DNA of 21,898 nucleotides, taken from contig CBFHSX010000029.1 in the NCBI GenBank assembly GCA_965658615.1, forward strand, positions 1 to 21,898, given 5' to 3'. Positions 1-8,431 of this stretch are shown piece by piece. The notes under the pieces were generated by a model, which was not told the DNA's origin, searched no databases, and saw only the letters and a program-made list of their open reading frames with translations. Both the position numbers and the translations under genes were made by a program. This DNA is from UBA8337 sp965658615 (GTDB lineage: Bacteria > Pseudomonadota > Alphaproteobacteria > RS24). Within the stretch, counting starts at the first letter, position 1. Every line of letters starts with the position of its first letter.

Positions 1-570
1 CTGACGATTAAGATCGAGCTGATAAGAAGACAGTTCCAGCACATAGGCGGTTTTCGTATCACCTTTCGGCTCGGCCATGTCAGGCAGGGGCAAGGCCAGC
101 ACCGGCACGCCAATATTGCCGCCGCTCTCAACCGGCATCCCGCTTTCGCGCAGCATATGGCTGACCAAAGCTGTGGTGGTCGATTTGCCATTGGTGCCGG
201 TAATACCGATGATTAACGCCCGATCGCGCAGACCCGCCGCCTCAAGCGCCATGGTAAACAAATCGAGATCACCCAGCACAGCGCAACCGGCGGCTTGCGC
301 GGCGCTGATAACAGGGTGCGGTGCCGGATGGGTAAGCGGTACGCCCGGGCTAACGACCAGCCGCGCCGGGGCTTCGCCATCAGCCGCAAACGCCTCGGTC
401 AGATTACGAAGGCCGGCTCCGGCTTTTTGCGCTGCCAAACGCGGCGCTTCATTATCGTCCCATGCGACCACGCGATTGCCGGCCGCCAATAGCGCCTCAA
501 CCGTGGCCATGCCCGACCGGCCCAGTCCGAAGACCGCCGTTTCGCCTGTCAATGTGGGAAGATTAATCAA
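1..570 (-). CDS. murD: UDP-N-acetylmuramoylalanine-D-glutamate ligase MurD (partial, N-terminal 190 codons)
   Basis: MurD is a cytoplasmic ATP-dependent ligase that adds D-glutamate to UDP-MurNAc-L-alanine. The window cuts it after about 190 codons, where the family is usually around 450 residues. The N-terminal nucleotide-binding fold shows VFGLGRSGM, and the ATP-binding loop TGTNGKST is at about residues 124-131, followed by the family stretch ESGGNIGVP. The visible end reads LELSSYQLD, also typical of MurD. The start is taken as TTG at 570-568 because an AGGAGG site (complement of 575-580) lies 4 nt upstream and no ATG stands near the expected N-terminus. That site overlaps the mraY stop codon (TAG, 581-579), so translation is probably coupled to mraY. 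It is the last visible gene of the dcw operon. Confidence 0.95.
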   Translation of the reverse strand, partial: MINLPTLTGETAVFGLGRSGMATVEALLAAGNRVVAWDDNEAPRLAAQKAGAGLRNLTEAFAADGEAPARLVVSPGVPLTHPAPHPVISAAQAAGCAVLGDLDLFTMALEAAGLRDRALIIGITGTNGKSTTTALVSHMLRESGMPVESGGNIGVPVLALPLPDMAEPKGDTKTAYVLELSSYQLDLNRQ

Positions 571-578
571 GCCGCCTC

Positions 579-1670
579 CTAACGCAGTTTCAGGGTTGCC
601 AGCCCGATAAGGGCAAGGATGACGGAGATAATCCAAAAGCGGATAACAATGGTGGGTTCGGCCCAGCCTTTTTGCTCAAAATGATGGTGCAGCGGTGCCA
701 TGGCAAAGACGCGCTTGCCGGTCAGCTTGAAGGAGACGACTTGCACAATCACCGAGACCGCCTCCAGCACAAACAGGCCGCCAATAATCGCCAGCACTAA
801 TTCATGTTTGGTGGCGACGGCGATGGAGCCGAGCGCGCCGCCCAGTGCCAGCGAGCCCGTATCACCCATAAAGACGGCGGCCGGCGGCGCATTATACCAA
901 AGAAAGCCCAGACCGGCGCCGATGAGCGCGGCACAAAAAACCGCCAACTCGCCCGTGCCCGGCACATAATGAATTTGCAAATAGCCGGAGAAAATCGCAT
1001 TACCGACCAGATAAGCGATAAAGCCGAAACTGGCGGCGGCAATCATGCTCGGTACGATGGCCAGGCCGTCCAGACCGTCGGTCAGATTGACCGCATTGGA
1101 CGCGCCGACCAGCACCAACACGCCGGCCAACAGATAAAGCGGCAGGCCGAGCGGCAGCAAGAAATCTTTCACAAACGGAATCGCATAGCTGGTCGCCAGC
1201 GTGTCCGGCAGGTGATGGCTGATGGCCAGCACGGCGATGATGGCAATAATTGCCTCGCACAACAGCTTCAGCCGTCCCGGCACACCGGCACTGGAACCGC
1301 CGCGCAATTTCAAAAAATCATCGGCAAAGCCGACCATGCCGAAACCGAATGTTGTCAGCATGACAATCCACAAAAACGGGTTGGAGAGATTGCCCCAAAG
1401 CAGCGACGCGAGGAGCGCCGCCAGCAGGATAAGCAGACCGCCCATAGTCGGCGTGCCGACTTTCGTGATGAGATGCGAGGCCGGGCCGTCTTCGCGAATT
1501 GGCTGGCCTTTGCCCTGGCGCGCGCGCAGTGCATCAATCACCCATGGCCCCAAAATAAAGCTGATAAGCAGCGCCGTCATCACCGCCCCACCGGCACGGA
1601 AAGTTATGTAATTAAACAGATTGGCACCGGGAATTTGGCCCTGCAAATTGGTCATGAGTTCATACAGCAT
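579..1670 (-). CDS. mraY: phospho-N-acetylmuramoyl-pentapeptide-transferase MraY
   Basis: This inner-membrane enzyme transfers phospho-MurNAc-pentapeptide from UDP to undecaprenyl phosphate, forming lipid I. The 363-residue product has the usual family length and about ten hydrophobic segments. Diagnostic motifs are the Mg-binding DDFLKLRGG (about 115-123), NLTDGLDGLA (about 193-202) and the histidine motif PLHHHFEQKGW (about 325-335). The ATG at 1670-1668 shares one base with the murF stop (TAATG), and GAGGG lies about 7 nt upstream, which fixes the start. It sits between murF and murD as in most dcw clusters, linking the cytoplasmic Mur ligase steps to the membrane steps. Confidence 0.98.
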   Translation of the reverse strand: MLYELMTNLQGQIPGANLFNYITFRAGGAVMTALLISFILGPWVIDALRARQGKGQPIREDGPASHLITKVGTPTMGGLLILLAALLASLLWGNLSNPFLWIVMLTTFGFGMVGFADDFLKLRGGSSAGVPGRLKLLCEAIIAIIAVLAISHHLPDTLATSYAIPFVKDFLLPLGLPLYLLAGVLVLVGASNAVNLTDGLDGLAIVPSMIAAASFGFIAYLVGNAIFSGYLQIHYVPGTGELAVFCAALIGAGLGFLWYNAPPAAVFMGDTGSLALGGALGSIAVATKHELVLAIIGGLFVLEAVSVIVQVVSFKLTGKRVFAMAPLHHHFEQKGWAEPTIVIRFWIISVILALIGLATLKLR

Positions 1671-3109
1671 TATCCGGCCCTCATAGTTTCATTAGTGTCT
1701 GCGTCGGCCCGCAAGGCAGTGACGACGTCGCGCATGCCACTGGCATTTGACCCCTTCACCATCAGCACATCATTGGCGCGCATGTCGCGTTGCAGAACCT
1801 CAACCGCTTGCAGCGGCGTATCGACATGCGGCCCCATACGCCCGGGCGGCAGGTGATTGTGCAAATGCCGCATAAGCGGCCCGCAGGTCAGCACCAGATC
1901 AATATCCGCCGCCTCAATATGTTCGGCCAGCCCGACATGCAAGTGCGCCGCATCGTCGCCAAGCTCGGCCATATCGCCCAAAATGGCGATACGACGCCCG
2001 CGCCCCAAGCGCGGCACCAGCCCCAAAGTGGTCAGCGCAGCGGCCATCGATGTCGGGTTGGCATTATAGCTTTCATCAATCAGCACGATCGGCGCTTCTT
2101 GCGTGCCCAATTGGAACCGTTGGCCGCGCCCGCTCAGGCCTTCATTATCAGCCAATGACAATGCCGCCAGTGCGAAATCAGCCCCCGCCGCCTCTGCCGC
2201 CAGCAATACGGCCAAGGAATTGGCAACCAGATGCGCGCCGGCCGCGCCGATTTTATACGTCACTTCATGGCCGGATACGGTGGCCGTCACACAGCTGCAG
2301 CGATCGTGCAATTTCGCCAGGCTCACATAGGCCGCCATGGCCGTGTTGCCCTTGGACGAGAAACCGGCAATGCGCGCGCCGTGCTTTTGCGCCGCCGCTT
2401 CCAGCACCGGATAATAGGCATTATCGGCCGGCAGAATGGCCACGCCGTCTTGCGCCAACCCGCCGAGTATTTCGGCCTTCGCTTCGGCCAAGGCCGTCAT
2501 GGAGGGGAAATGTTCAATATGCGCCGTGCCGATCTCGGTGATGACGGCGCTATGCGGGCGCACCATATCGACCAAAGCGGCGATTTCACCGGCATGGTTC
2601 ATACCCAGTTCAAACACGGCATAATCGACATGAGCCGGCAGACGTGCCAGCGTTAGCGGTACACCGATATGATTATTGAAGCTTTTCTCAGAAGCGTGTA
2701 CCGCGCCCGATTTCGACAGCGCGGTGCGCAGGGCTTCTTTGACACTGGTCTTGCCGACCGAACCGGTAATGGCGGTGATATGCGCGGAGCTGCGCGCCCG
2801 TGCGGCACGCCCCAATGTTTCAAGCGCTGCCAGCACATCGTCAACGCCCAAGAGCACAGCCCCATCGGGCAGGTCGGGCATGTCTTTATCGGCCAGAACA
2901 AGCGCCGCCGCTGCGCCCAAATCAAACGCGCGCGTGACGAAATCATGACCGTCAACCTTCTCGCCCGGCAGGGCGATAAAAATATCACCGGCGTTCAAAT
3001 CGCGCGTATCTATCGCCACACCATTGGCTTGCCAGTCGGCAGCCGGTGTGGTGGCCAAATGCGCGCCCAGCGCCTCAATCACTTCAGAGCCCTGCCATAA
3101 ATCAGCCAT
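1670..3109 (-). CDS. murF: UDP-N-acetylmuramoyl-tripeptide-D-alanyl-D-alanine ligase MurF
   Basis: MurF adds D-Ala-D-Ala to the UDP-MurNAc tripeptide, the last cytoplasmic step of precursor synthesis. The chosen product is 479 residues, a normal length. The ATP loop TGSVGKTS is at about 115-122, followed by SFNNHIGVPLT and a C-terminal DESYNANPTSM, all MurF signatures. The start is ATG 3109-3107, beginning MADLWQGSEV, because AGGAGG (complement of 3115-3120) lies 5 nt upstream. The open frame continues far upstream through murE in another frame, and that part is not MurF-like. The first codons overlap the end of murE by 8 bp, and the stop overlaps the mraY start by 1 bp, so the three genes are probably translationally coupled. 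Confidence 0.97.
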   Translation of the reverse strand: MADLWQGSEVIEALGAHLATTPAADWQANGVAIDTRDLNAGDIFIALPGEKVDGHDFVTRAFDLGAAAALVLADKDMPDLPDGAVLLGVDDVLAALETLGRAARARSSAHITAITGSVGKTSVKEALRTALSKSGAVHASEKSFNNHIGVPLTLARLPAHVDYAVFELGMNHAGEIAALVDMVRPHSAVITEIGTAHIEHFPSMTALAEAKAEILGGLAQDGVAILPADNAYYPVLEAAAQKHGARIAGFSSKGNTAMAAYVSLAKLHDRCSCVTATVSGHEVTYKIGAAGAHLVANSLAVLLAAEAAGADFALAALSLADNEGLSGRGQRFQLGTQEAPIVLIDESYNANPTSMAAALTTLGLVPRLGRGRRIAILGDMAELGDDAAHLHVGLAEHIEAADIDLVLTCGPLMRHLHNHLPPGRMGPHVDTPLQAVEVLQRDMRANDVLMVKGSNASGMRDVVTALRADADTNETMRAG

Positions 3110-4583
3110 GCCGGCCTCCTTCATCTGACAGGTGCGGCATATGCAATGCCTGCTGTGCGGTTTTAATATCGTCAAACGGCAAAATTGTGTCACCGACAAT
3201 CTGCCCGCTTTCATGGCCTTTGCCGGCCAGCAGCACCAGATCGTTTTCACCGGCCATGGCCAACACATCTTCAATGGCTTGCTTGCGATCGGCGACTTCA
3301 AGGGCGTCAGGGCAGGCTTGCAAAATCGCGGCGCGAATATCGCCGGCATCCTCATGTCGCGGATTGTCATCGGTAACCATAACGATATCGGCTTTTGCTG
3401 CTGCCACGGCGCCCATTTCAGGCCGTTTACCTGCGTCGCGATCGCCGCCGCAACCAAACATGACCAACAACCGCCCACCTTGCGGCACATGGGCCCGCAA
3501 GGCTTCCAACGCATTGGCCAGCGCGTCGGGTGTGTGGGCATAGTCGACATAAGCCGCAGCCCCGGCCCCATTGCGGCCGACAAATTGCATGCGGCCACGC
3601 GGCGCGGCGCAAAAGGCGACCGCGTCAAAAATCGACGCGGCGGGCATACCCATCGCCAAAGCCAGCCCCAGCGCAACGGCAAGGTTTTCGGTTTGGAAAT
3701 CACCGATCAATGGCAAGGCCAAACGGCGCGTCTCACCATGCAGCGTGACATTGACGTCGAGCCCGCTGGTTTGACGCGCGGCAATCGCCACATACACATC
3801 ATCTTGTGGGCGACCGACCGGCAGCACGGCACGACCGGCCATCTTACAGGCCGCCGCCATATCCGCACCCGCCTCATGCCCCATAGCGATAACCGCCGTG
3901 CCCTTGGCGTCGAGCAATTCGGTGAACAGCCGCGCCTTGGCCGCTTGATAGGCGTCAAAGCCGTCATGATAATCGAGATGGTCGCGCGTCAGATTGGTGA
4001 AACCGGCCACCGCCACCTTAACCCCGTCAAGCCGGTGTTGCGCCAGCCCATGGCTCGAGGCCTCCATCGCCAGATGGGTGACATGATGCGCCGCCAAATC
4101 GCGCAGCGCAGCGTGCAGGCGCACAGGCTCCGGCGTGGTGTGGTGCAGCGTCGCAAAATAGCCATCCGCCTCAACCCCCAACGTGCCCATGCTGGCCGCT
4201 TTGGCCCCGCAAGCAGTTAGGATGTGGCGCAAGAAAGTCGCCACCGAGGTCTTGCCGTTTGTGCCGGTAATGCAGGCAATATGCGGCGGCTGTACTTCAA
4301 AAAACCGCGCCGCCATCAGCGCCAAATCGCGGCGCGGATTGGCACTGGCCAGCACCGGCACAGTGTCAGCGTCAAACCCGTCGCGGCTCTCGGTCAAAAT
4401 GGCGGCGGCCCCATTGGCCACAGCTTGCGAGACAAAGGCGCGGCCATCAGCTTCGACGCCGGACAAAGCGGCGAATAAATAGCCCGGCTGCACATGGCGG
4501 CTATCGGCGGTGAGGCCGTGAATTTCAACGGCACCGCTCATGGCATCAGCCAGTGGCATCATGGCGAGGCGATCAAGGCGCAT
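3102..4583 (-). CDS. murE: UDP-N-acetylmuramoyl-L-alanyl-D-glutamate-2,6-diaminopimelate ligase MurE
   Basis: MurE adds the third stem-peptide residue. The substrate-selecting motif DNPR at about 406-409 (within DDNPRHEDA) is the one found in meso-diaminopimelate-adding enzymes, so the peptidoglycan is expected to contain meso-DAP. The ATP loop TGTNGKTS is at about 106-113. The product is 493 residues, a usual length. The start is ATG 4583-4581 (MRLDRLAMM) because GAGGTGG lies a few bases upstream. The alternative ATG pair seven codons later has no ribosome binding site. The gene overlaps the end of ftsI by 11 bp and the start of murF by 8 bp. A long reading frame continues upstream inside ftsI, but in a frame with no MurE similarity. 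Confidence 0.97.
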   Translation of the reverse strand: MRLDRLAMMPLADAMSGAVEIHGLTADSRHVQPGYLFAALSGVEADGRAFVSQAVANGAAAILTESRDGFDADTVPVLASANPRRDLALMAARFFEVQPPHIACITGTNGKTSVATFLRHILTACGAKAASMGTLGVEADGYFATLHHTTPEPVRLHAALRDLAAHHVTHLAMEASSHGLAQHRLDGVKVAVAGFTNLTRDHLDYHDGFDAYQAAKARLFTELLDAKGTAVIAMGHEAGADMAAACKMAGRAVLPVGRPQDDVYVAIAARQTSGLDVNVTLHGETRRLALPLIGDFQTENLAVALGLALAMGMPAASIFDAVAFCAAPRGRMQFVGRNGAGAAAYVDYAHTPDALANALEALRAHVPQGGRLLVMFGCGGDRDAGKRPEMGAVAAAKADIVMVTDDNPRHEDAGDIRAAILQACPDALEVADRKQAIEDVLAMAGENDLVLLAGKGHESGQIVGDTILPFDDIKTAQQALHMPHLSDEGGRHG

Positions 4584-6303
4584 AAGCCACCTCGCTTTCA
4601 CGCGGCAAGGGCACCAGCCCCTCCGCCATTTCGGACGGTGCTTGGCGCACCGGCATAACCCCCAGCAAGGGCGCAGCGCGGCGAACAATATTGGCAAAAA
4701 CCGGTGCCGCATTCCAACCGGCATTGAAATAGCCATGCGTCTCTTTTGTGCCCTTTGGCTCATCCAGCATGACCAGCATGGCATAGCGCGGCGCGGCTTC
4801 AGGAAACGCGCCAAGGAAAGAAGCAAATAGGCGTTCTTTATCATAACCGCCGACAATCGGCTTTTCGGCCGAGCCGGTTTTACCGAGCACTTGATAGCCC
4901 GGCACATCGGCCTTGCTGCCTGTGCCGCTGGCCACCACGGCGCGCATCATACGGCGCAATTGGCGACTTGTTTCGGCCGCGATAACCCGCTCGCCGACCG
5001 GCAATCCGACCTTTTGCAAGCTTGGCTGATACAGCACACCGCCATTGACCATGGCCGCACCGGCCATCACTGCATGCAGCGGCGATACGGCAATACCATG
5101 ACCGTAAGATGAGGTGATGCGCTCAATTTCTTTCCAGCGCGGAATACGTGGCATGGCGCGCTCGGGCAGTTCAAACTGCATCTCATCGACAAAACCGAGT
5201 TTTTGCAGGAAGCCGAAATGCGCGTCATCGGAGACGCGCAGCGCCAATTGGGCCGAGCCGATATTGGAGGAATGAATGACAATCTCATCAACCGTCAAAG
5301 GCCGATCGACCGGGTGGCTATCCTTAATCTCAAAGCGGCCGACCTTGACCGGCAGGCTGGTATCGAAAGTTTCGGTCTCTGTTACCAGCCCACTATCCAG
5401 CACCATGGCGGCGGTGAAGACTTTGAAAATCGAGCCGAGCTCATATGTGCCGTAAGTCATACGGTTGAAATGTGCAGCTTGACCGTTTTTCATCGGCGCA
5501 TTGGCGTCAAAATCAGGCAATGAGACCAGCGCAATAATCTCGCCACTATGCACATCGACCATGACGGCACCGCCGCCAAGTGCTTGAAATTTTTCCATCG
5601 CCGCCAAAAGCTCGTCGCGCACCACATGCTGCACCCGCACATCAAGGCTCGTAACGAATTGCGGCTCGGCCAGATCGTCTTGCATTAATTGGTCAATATG
5701 CCGCTCCAGCCCGGCCAGACCGCGCCGGTCTGAACTGGTGAAGCCAACCGCATGGCTGACCACATCGCCCATGGGATAGACGCGGCTGCTATCGGGCGTC
5801 AGCTTTAACGCCGGATTACCGAAGGCCAGCACGGCTTGCTTTTGCGCCGGGGTAAGGTTTTGCAGCAGCGTCACATAGGGACGTTTACCGTTCAGCAAAC
5901 GCGCCACGCGCGCCTCATTCAGCTCCGGCAAAACGGCTTTAAGCTGTTTGGCCAGCGCCGTGCCATTATCGATTTTAGCGGCATCGGCACCCAGCGTCGT
6001 GGTTGTGATTTGCGTCGCCAACACCACGCCATTTCGGTCTGTGATAATCGGCCTTGCAGCCTCTTCAGCCGCCTTGCTGCCGGCCACCCATGCGGGGGCG
6101 GCTTGCAGCACGGTTAATTGCGCCAACCGACCGGCCAACACGGTAAAAACCACGGCGAAACAAATCAATGCCAGACGCAGACGACCGCGCGTCGCTTCGA
6201 CCGCATGATGCGATAAATCGCCCGGGCGGCGGCCCAGCATCCCGCCCAAGGGCACCGCCCAATCAATACCGGCGCGCACAATCGGAAGCTTAGCGCGGCT
6301 CAT
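4573..6303 (-). CDS. ftsI: septal peptidoglycan D,D-transpeptidase FtsI (PBP3)
   Basis: FtsI cross-links septal peptidoglycan together with FtsW and is anchored in the inner membrane with its catalytic domain in the periplasm. From the chosen start the protein is 576 residues. It has a cytoplasmic tail, one membrane anchor at about 42-60, a dimerisation region, and a transpeptidase domain with the three penicillin-binding motifs: Ser291-Ile-Phe-Lys (SxxK), Ser345-Ser-Asn347 (SxN) and Lys475-Thr-Gly (KTGSA). I chose ATG 6303-6301 because AAAGGGGG stands 5-6 nt upstream. A GTG two codons earlier (6309) is possible but would overlap that site. It overlaps ftsL by 14 bp and murE by 11 bp. Confidence 0.96.
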   Translation of the reverse strand: MSRAKLPIVRAGIDWAVPLGGMLGRRPGDLSHHAVEATRGRLRLALICFAVVFTVLAGRLAQLTVLQAAPAWVAGSKAAEEAARPIITDRNGVVLATQITTTTLGADAAKIDNGTALAKQLKAVLPELNEARVARLLNGKRPYVTLLQNLTPAQKQAVLAFGNPALKLTPDSSRVYPMGDVVSHAVGFTSSDRRGLAGLERHIDQLMQDDLAEPQFVTSLDVRVQHVVRDELLAAMEKFQALGGGAVMVDVHSGEIIALVSLPDFDANAPMKNGQAAHFNRMTYGTYELGSIFKVFTAAMVLDSGLVTETETFDTSLPVKVGRFEIKDSHPVDRPLTVDEIVIHSSNIGSAQLALRVSDDAHFGFLQKLGFVDEMQFELPERAMPRIPRWKEIERITSSYGHGIAVSPLHAVMAGAAMVNGGVLYQPSLQKVGLPVGERVIAAETSRQLRRMMRAVVASGTGSKADVPGYQVLGKTGSAEKPIVGGYDKERLFASFLGAFPEAAPRYAMLVMLDEPKGTKETHGYFNAGWNAAPVFANIVRRAAPLLGVMPVRQAPSEMAEGLVPLPRESEVAYAP

Positions 6304-6613
6304 CGGCACCCCCTTTGAGTTGCAGGGTGATGGGAATGGTTTTGGTTCCGACCGGACGCAAATCCAGCACTTGCGATGGGCTTAACTGCCCGAGATCGAG
6401 ATAGTCGCGGGCCAAATCTTGCAGGCGGCGCGGGTCGTTCAGACTGCTCCATTCGGCGCGTAATGTGCGTTGGCGGTTTTCCTCCAGCACAATGCTGCGC
6501 TCGATTTTGCGCAAAGCCCGTGCCTCGCCCTCAGCCGAATAGCGAATATGATACAGCGCCGCAATCATACAGACCAGCGCCATGAAAAAGCCCATATTGA
6601 TCCATTTAACCAT
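6290..6613 (-). CDS. ftsL: cell division protein FtsL
   Basis: This small bitopic division protein is identified by position (between rsmH and ftsI), size (107 residues) and architecture. There is a short cytoplasmic start (MVKWINM), one membrane segment at about 6-22 (MGFFMALVCMIAALYHI), then a charged, heptad-like stretch (ALRKIERSIVLEENRQRTL) expected to form a coiled coil with FtsB in the periplasm. The segment NDPRRLQDLARDYLDL matches the usual FtsL pattern after the coil. The start is set at ATG 6613-6611 because GGGGG precedes it. A GTG two codons upstream (6619) lies inside that site. It overlaps the rsmH stop by 8 bp. FtsL sequences diverge, so the identification rests partly on context. 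Confidence 0.9.
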   Translation of the reverse strand: MVKWINMGFFMALVCMIAALYHIRYSAEGEARALRKIERSIVLEENRQRTLRAEWSSLNDPRRLQDLARDYLDLGQLSPSQVLDLRPVGTKTIPITLQLKGGADEPR

Positions 6614-7652
6614 GCGCACCCCCGGCTAGCGGCGCGCGCTTCGGCATTAAATCGGCACTTGGCGCAAAAGCCGGCGCATCGGTGCGGATGGCGACCCGCA
6701 GACGCGCCGAGCGGGCGCGTGGATTGGCATCCACCTCCTCGGCGCGAGCTTTCAGCGACCGCATGGGCGGCTCGGTAAAACTCGGCGCCGGCATGGCAAT
6801 ATCGGGCTGGTGGCGCGAGGGCCGTCCGGCCCGACCGGTACGCGGTGCAAGAAATTTCTTCACCATGCGGTCTTCCAAAGAATGGAATGTGACAATCGCC
6901 AGACGCCCGCCGGGTTTCAGCATTTTTTCCGCCGCCTGCAAACCGCGCAGCAATTCGCCCAGCTCATCGTTCAAATAAATACGCAAAGCCTGAAATGTGC
7001 GCGTCGCCGGATGGGCCTTGCCGAAACGCGGCCCACCCAAAACCGAACACACCACATCAACCAAATCGCTTGTGCGGGCCAGCGGCGCCGTTTCGCGCTT
7101 GGCGATAATCGCTTTGGCAATAGCGCGGGCGCGTTTTTCTTCGCCATAAACGGCGATAATATCGCTCAATAAATCGGCCTCAGCATGATTCAGCACACGC
7201 GCTGCGCTGTCACCGGTTTGGCTCATTCGCATATCGAGCGGCCCGTCGCGCATGAAAGAAAAGCCACGTTCAGCCTCATCCAATTGCATGGATGAAACAC
7301 CGAGATCGAGCGTAATGCCATCGACACCGTCAAACCCGGCTTGCGGCAGGCCGCTATCCATATCGCCGAAACAGCCCGGCAAATAATGTAGCCGGTCGCC
7401 ATAATCGGCAACCAGTGCATCGGCGTGTTTCTTTGTGTCGGGGTCACGGTCAATCGCCACCACGGCGCAATCAGCCGCTTCAAGTATAGCCCGCGAATAC
7501 CCGCCTGCGCCGAATGTGCCATCGACATGCACCTCGCCGGCTTGCGGGGCCAAAGCCGCCACAACCTCATCCAACAATACCGAAATATGGGGAGCCGAAA
7601 CCGGGGGCACGCCGTCAGCCTGCCTATTGGACACGTTACCCCCGCTACTCAT
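6606..7652 (-). CDS. rsmH: 16S rRNA (cytosine(1402)-N(4))-methyltransferase RsmH (MraW)
   Basis: RsmH methylates N4 of C1402 in the ribosomal P-site of 16S rRNA using S-adenosylmethionine. The 348-residue protein shows HISVLLDEVV near the N-terminus, the SAM-binding loop VDGTFGAGGYS (about 43-53), LDLGVSSMQLD (about 117-127) and the family motif TFHSLEDRMVKKF (about 252-264). The first 20 residues are a non-conserved extension. The start ATG 7652-7650 overlaps the mraZ stop as ATGA, with a GAGGA site about 7 nt upstream, so it is probably translationally coupled. The next ATG would remove part of the fold. It is the second gene of the dcw operon, as usual. Confidence 0.97.
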   Translation of the reverse strand: MSSGGNVSNRQADGVPPVSAPHISVLLDEVVAALAPQAGEVHVDGTFGAGGYSRAILEAADCAVVAIDRDPDTKKHADALVADYGDRLHYLPGCFGDMDSGLPQAGFDGVDGITLDLGVSSMQLDEAERGFSFMRDGPLDMRMSQTGDSAARVLNHAEADLLSDIIAVYGEEKRARAIAKAIIAKRETAPLARTSDLVDVVCSVLGGPRFGKAHPATRTFQALRIYLNDELGELLRGLQAAEKMLKPGGRLAIVTFHSLEDRMVKKFLAPRTGRAGRPSRHQPDIAMPAPSFTEPPMRSLKARAEEVDANPRARSARLRVAIRTDAPAFAPSADLMPKRAPLAGGAHG

Positions 7653-8152
7653 CGCTTATCCTCGCCCGGTGGGGCCGATAAGGATCGCAACAATCCGCGC
7701 TGTTGCAAAGCCATGGCGCGCGCCTTGGCTCGGAAATCGGCATAGCTTTGCGGGTTCCAAATTTGGAATTTTCCGCCCAGCCCGACAAAACACAGATCTT
7801 TTTCGATACCGGCATGCGCCAAAAGCGTGGCCGGAAGGGAAACGCGACCATCGGCATCGAAAGTGAGATGGTGACTGTCGGCAAATAGCGAAGCGGCCAG
7901 CGCATCGCGTTCTTCGGTAAACAGGTCGAGCCGGTCCACCATAGTGCCAATATCATTCATCAGGGATTGCCCGCCGCCCTCAATGGCACCCTCGGTAAAG
8001 GAGGGATAAACGAAAATGCCATGCGGAGCGGTAACATCGCCATTTTGTGAGGCACCATTTTGTAAAATGATGGCGGAACGGAAGACAGACGGCACCGAGA
8101 CGCGACCTTTGGCGTCTATTTTGCTCGTCACAGTGGACATGAACATGGTCAT
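7649..8152 (-). CDS. mraZ: transcriptional regulator / cell division protein MraZ
   Basis: MraZ is a DNA-binding protein of the SpoVT/AbrB fold that represses its own dcw operon in Escherichia coli and acts on TGGG-type direct repeats. The 167-residue product has the expected two tandem halves, each with the AbrB-like core: SKIDAKGRVSVPSVFR near the N-terminus and TFDADGRVSLPATLL in the middle. The start ATG 8152-8150 (MTMFMSTVTSK) is chosen because GGAGGG (complement of 8161-8166) lies 8 nt upstream. The open frame extends to 8236, but that extension runs through the operator array and is not MraZ-like. It is the first gene of the dcw operon, with its probable binding array at 8211-8300. Confidence 0.96.
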   Translation of the reverse strand: MTMFMSTVTSKIDAKGRVSVPSVFRSAIILQNGASQNGDVTAPHGIFVYPSFTEGAIEGGGQSLMNDIGTMVDRLDLFTEERDALAASLFADSHHLTFDADGRVSLPATLLAHAGIEKDLCFVGLGGKFQIWNPQSYADFRAKARAMALQQRGLLRSLSAPPGEDKR

Positions 8153-8210
8153 GCCGGCTTCCCTCCACAATTTGCGGGCGACCCGTCGGCCACGCGCACC
8201 CAAATCCTCA

Positions 8211-8300
8211 TAAAGTGGGATAGTTTGGGATACCATGGGATAACATGGGTGTCAACGGGATAATCCGGTAGAAATTGGACATAAACGGGCAGATATGGGC
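8211..8300 (+). promoter_or_regulatory. MraZ operator array: nine 10-nt units with TGGG-like cores
   Basis: Read on the plus strand, nine consecutive 10-nt units end in TGGGA, TGGGA, TGGGA, TGGGT, CGGGA, CGGTA, TGGAC, CGGGC and TGGGC, at exactly 10-nt spacing and without an insertion. Five units carry a full TGGG and two more carry CGGG. The 5-nt spacers are A/T-rich and often begin with TA. MraZ is known to bind TGGGN repeats separated by 5 nt upstream of mraZ, so this array directly upstream of mraZ is very likely its autoregulatory operator. The cores lie on the strand opposite to the mraZ transcript. At 10 nt per unit, all cores would face roughly the same side of the helix. Confidence 0.85.
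8227..8255 (-). promoter_or_regulatory. candidate sigma70 promoter for the mraZ/dcw operon
   Basis: On the minus strand a perfect TTGACA (complement of 8250-8255) is followed after exactly 17 nt by TATCCC (complement of 8227-8232). The -35 box is ideal, but the -10 box matches consensus only in its first three bases. It lies inside the TGGG array, so MraZ bound there would cover the promoter, as expected for autorepression. Transcription would begin about 65-70 nt before the mraZ start codon. No better pair is visible between rnpB and mraZ. Confidence 0.45.
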
Positions 8301-8384
8301 AACAGCCAACGGCGCGACCACCAGATATTGCGATTTTTGGTGTGAGGGGGCGACGGCCGACGTCGCTCGCTTCGCTCTCTGTGC

Positions 8385-8431
8385 TGGCGCTAGGCGCACC
8401 GGGCTTGCCCGCAGGGCAAGCGGGTGCTTTT

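Noticed and set aside
804..1856. A 350-codon plus-strand frame opposite mraY and the end of murF
   Set aside because: It crosses two well-supported genes on the other strand and has no homology-like motifs.
3132..4220. A 362-codon plus-strand reading frame opposite murE
   Set aside because: It is a shadow of the high-GC codon use of murE: it has no recognisable domain, no ribosome binding site, and a composition rich in Arg, His and Gln typical of antisense frames.
8211..8300. Phased repeats considered as a CRISPR or minisatellite
   Set aside because: The unit is 10 nt with variable spacers of 5 nt and lies directly upstream of mraZ, which fits MraZ sites far better.
8403..8421. Perfect 8-bp hairpin taken alone as a rho-independent terminator for rnpB
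   Set aside because: No T-run follows it in the direction of rnpB transcription. A short T-run is present only on the opposite strand, where no gene ends.
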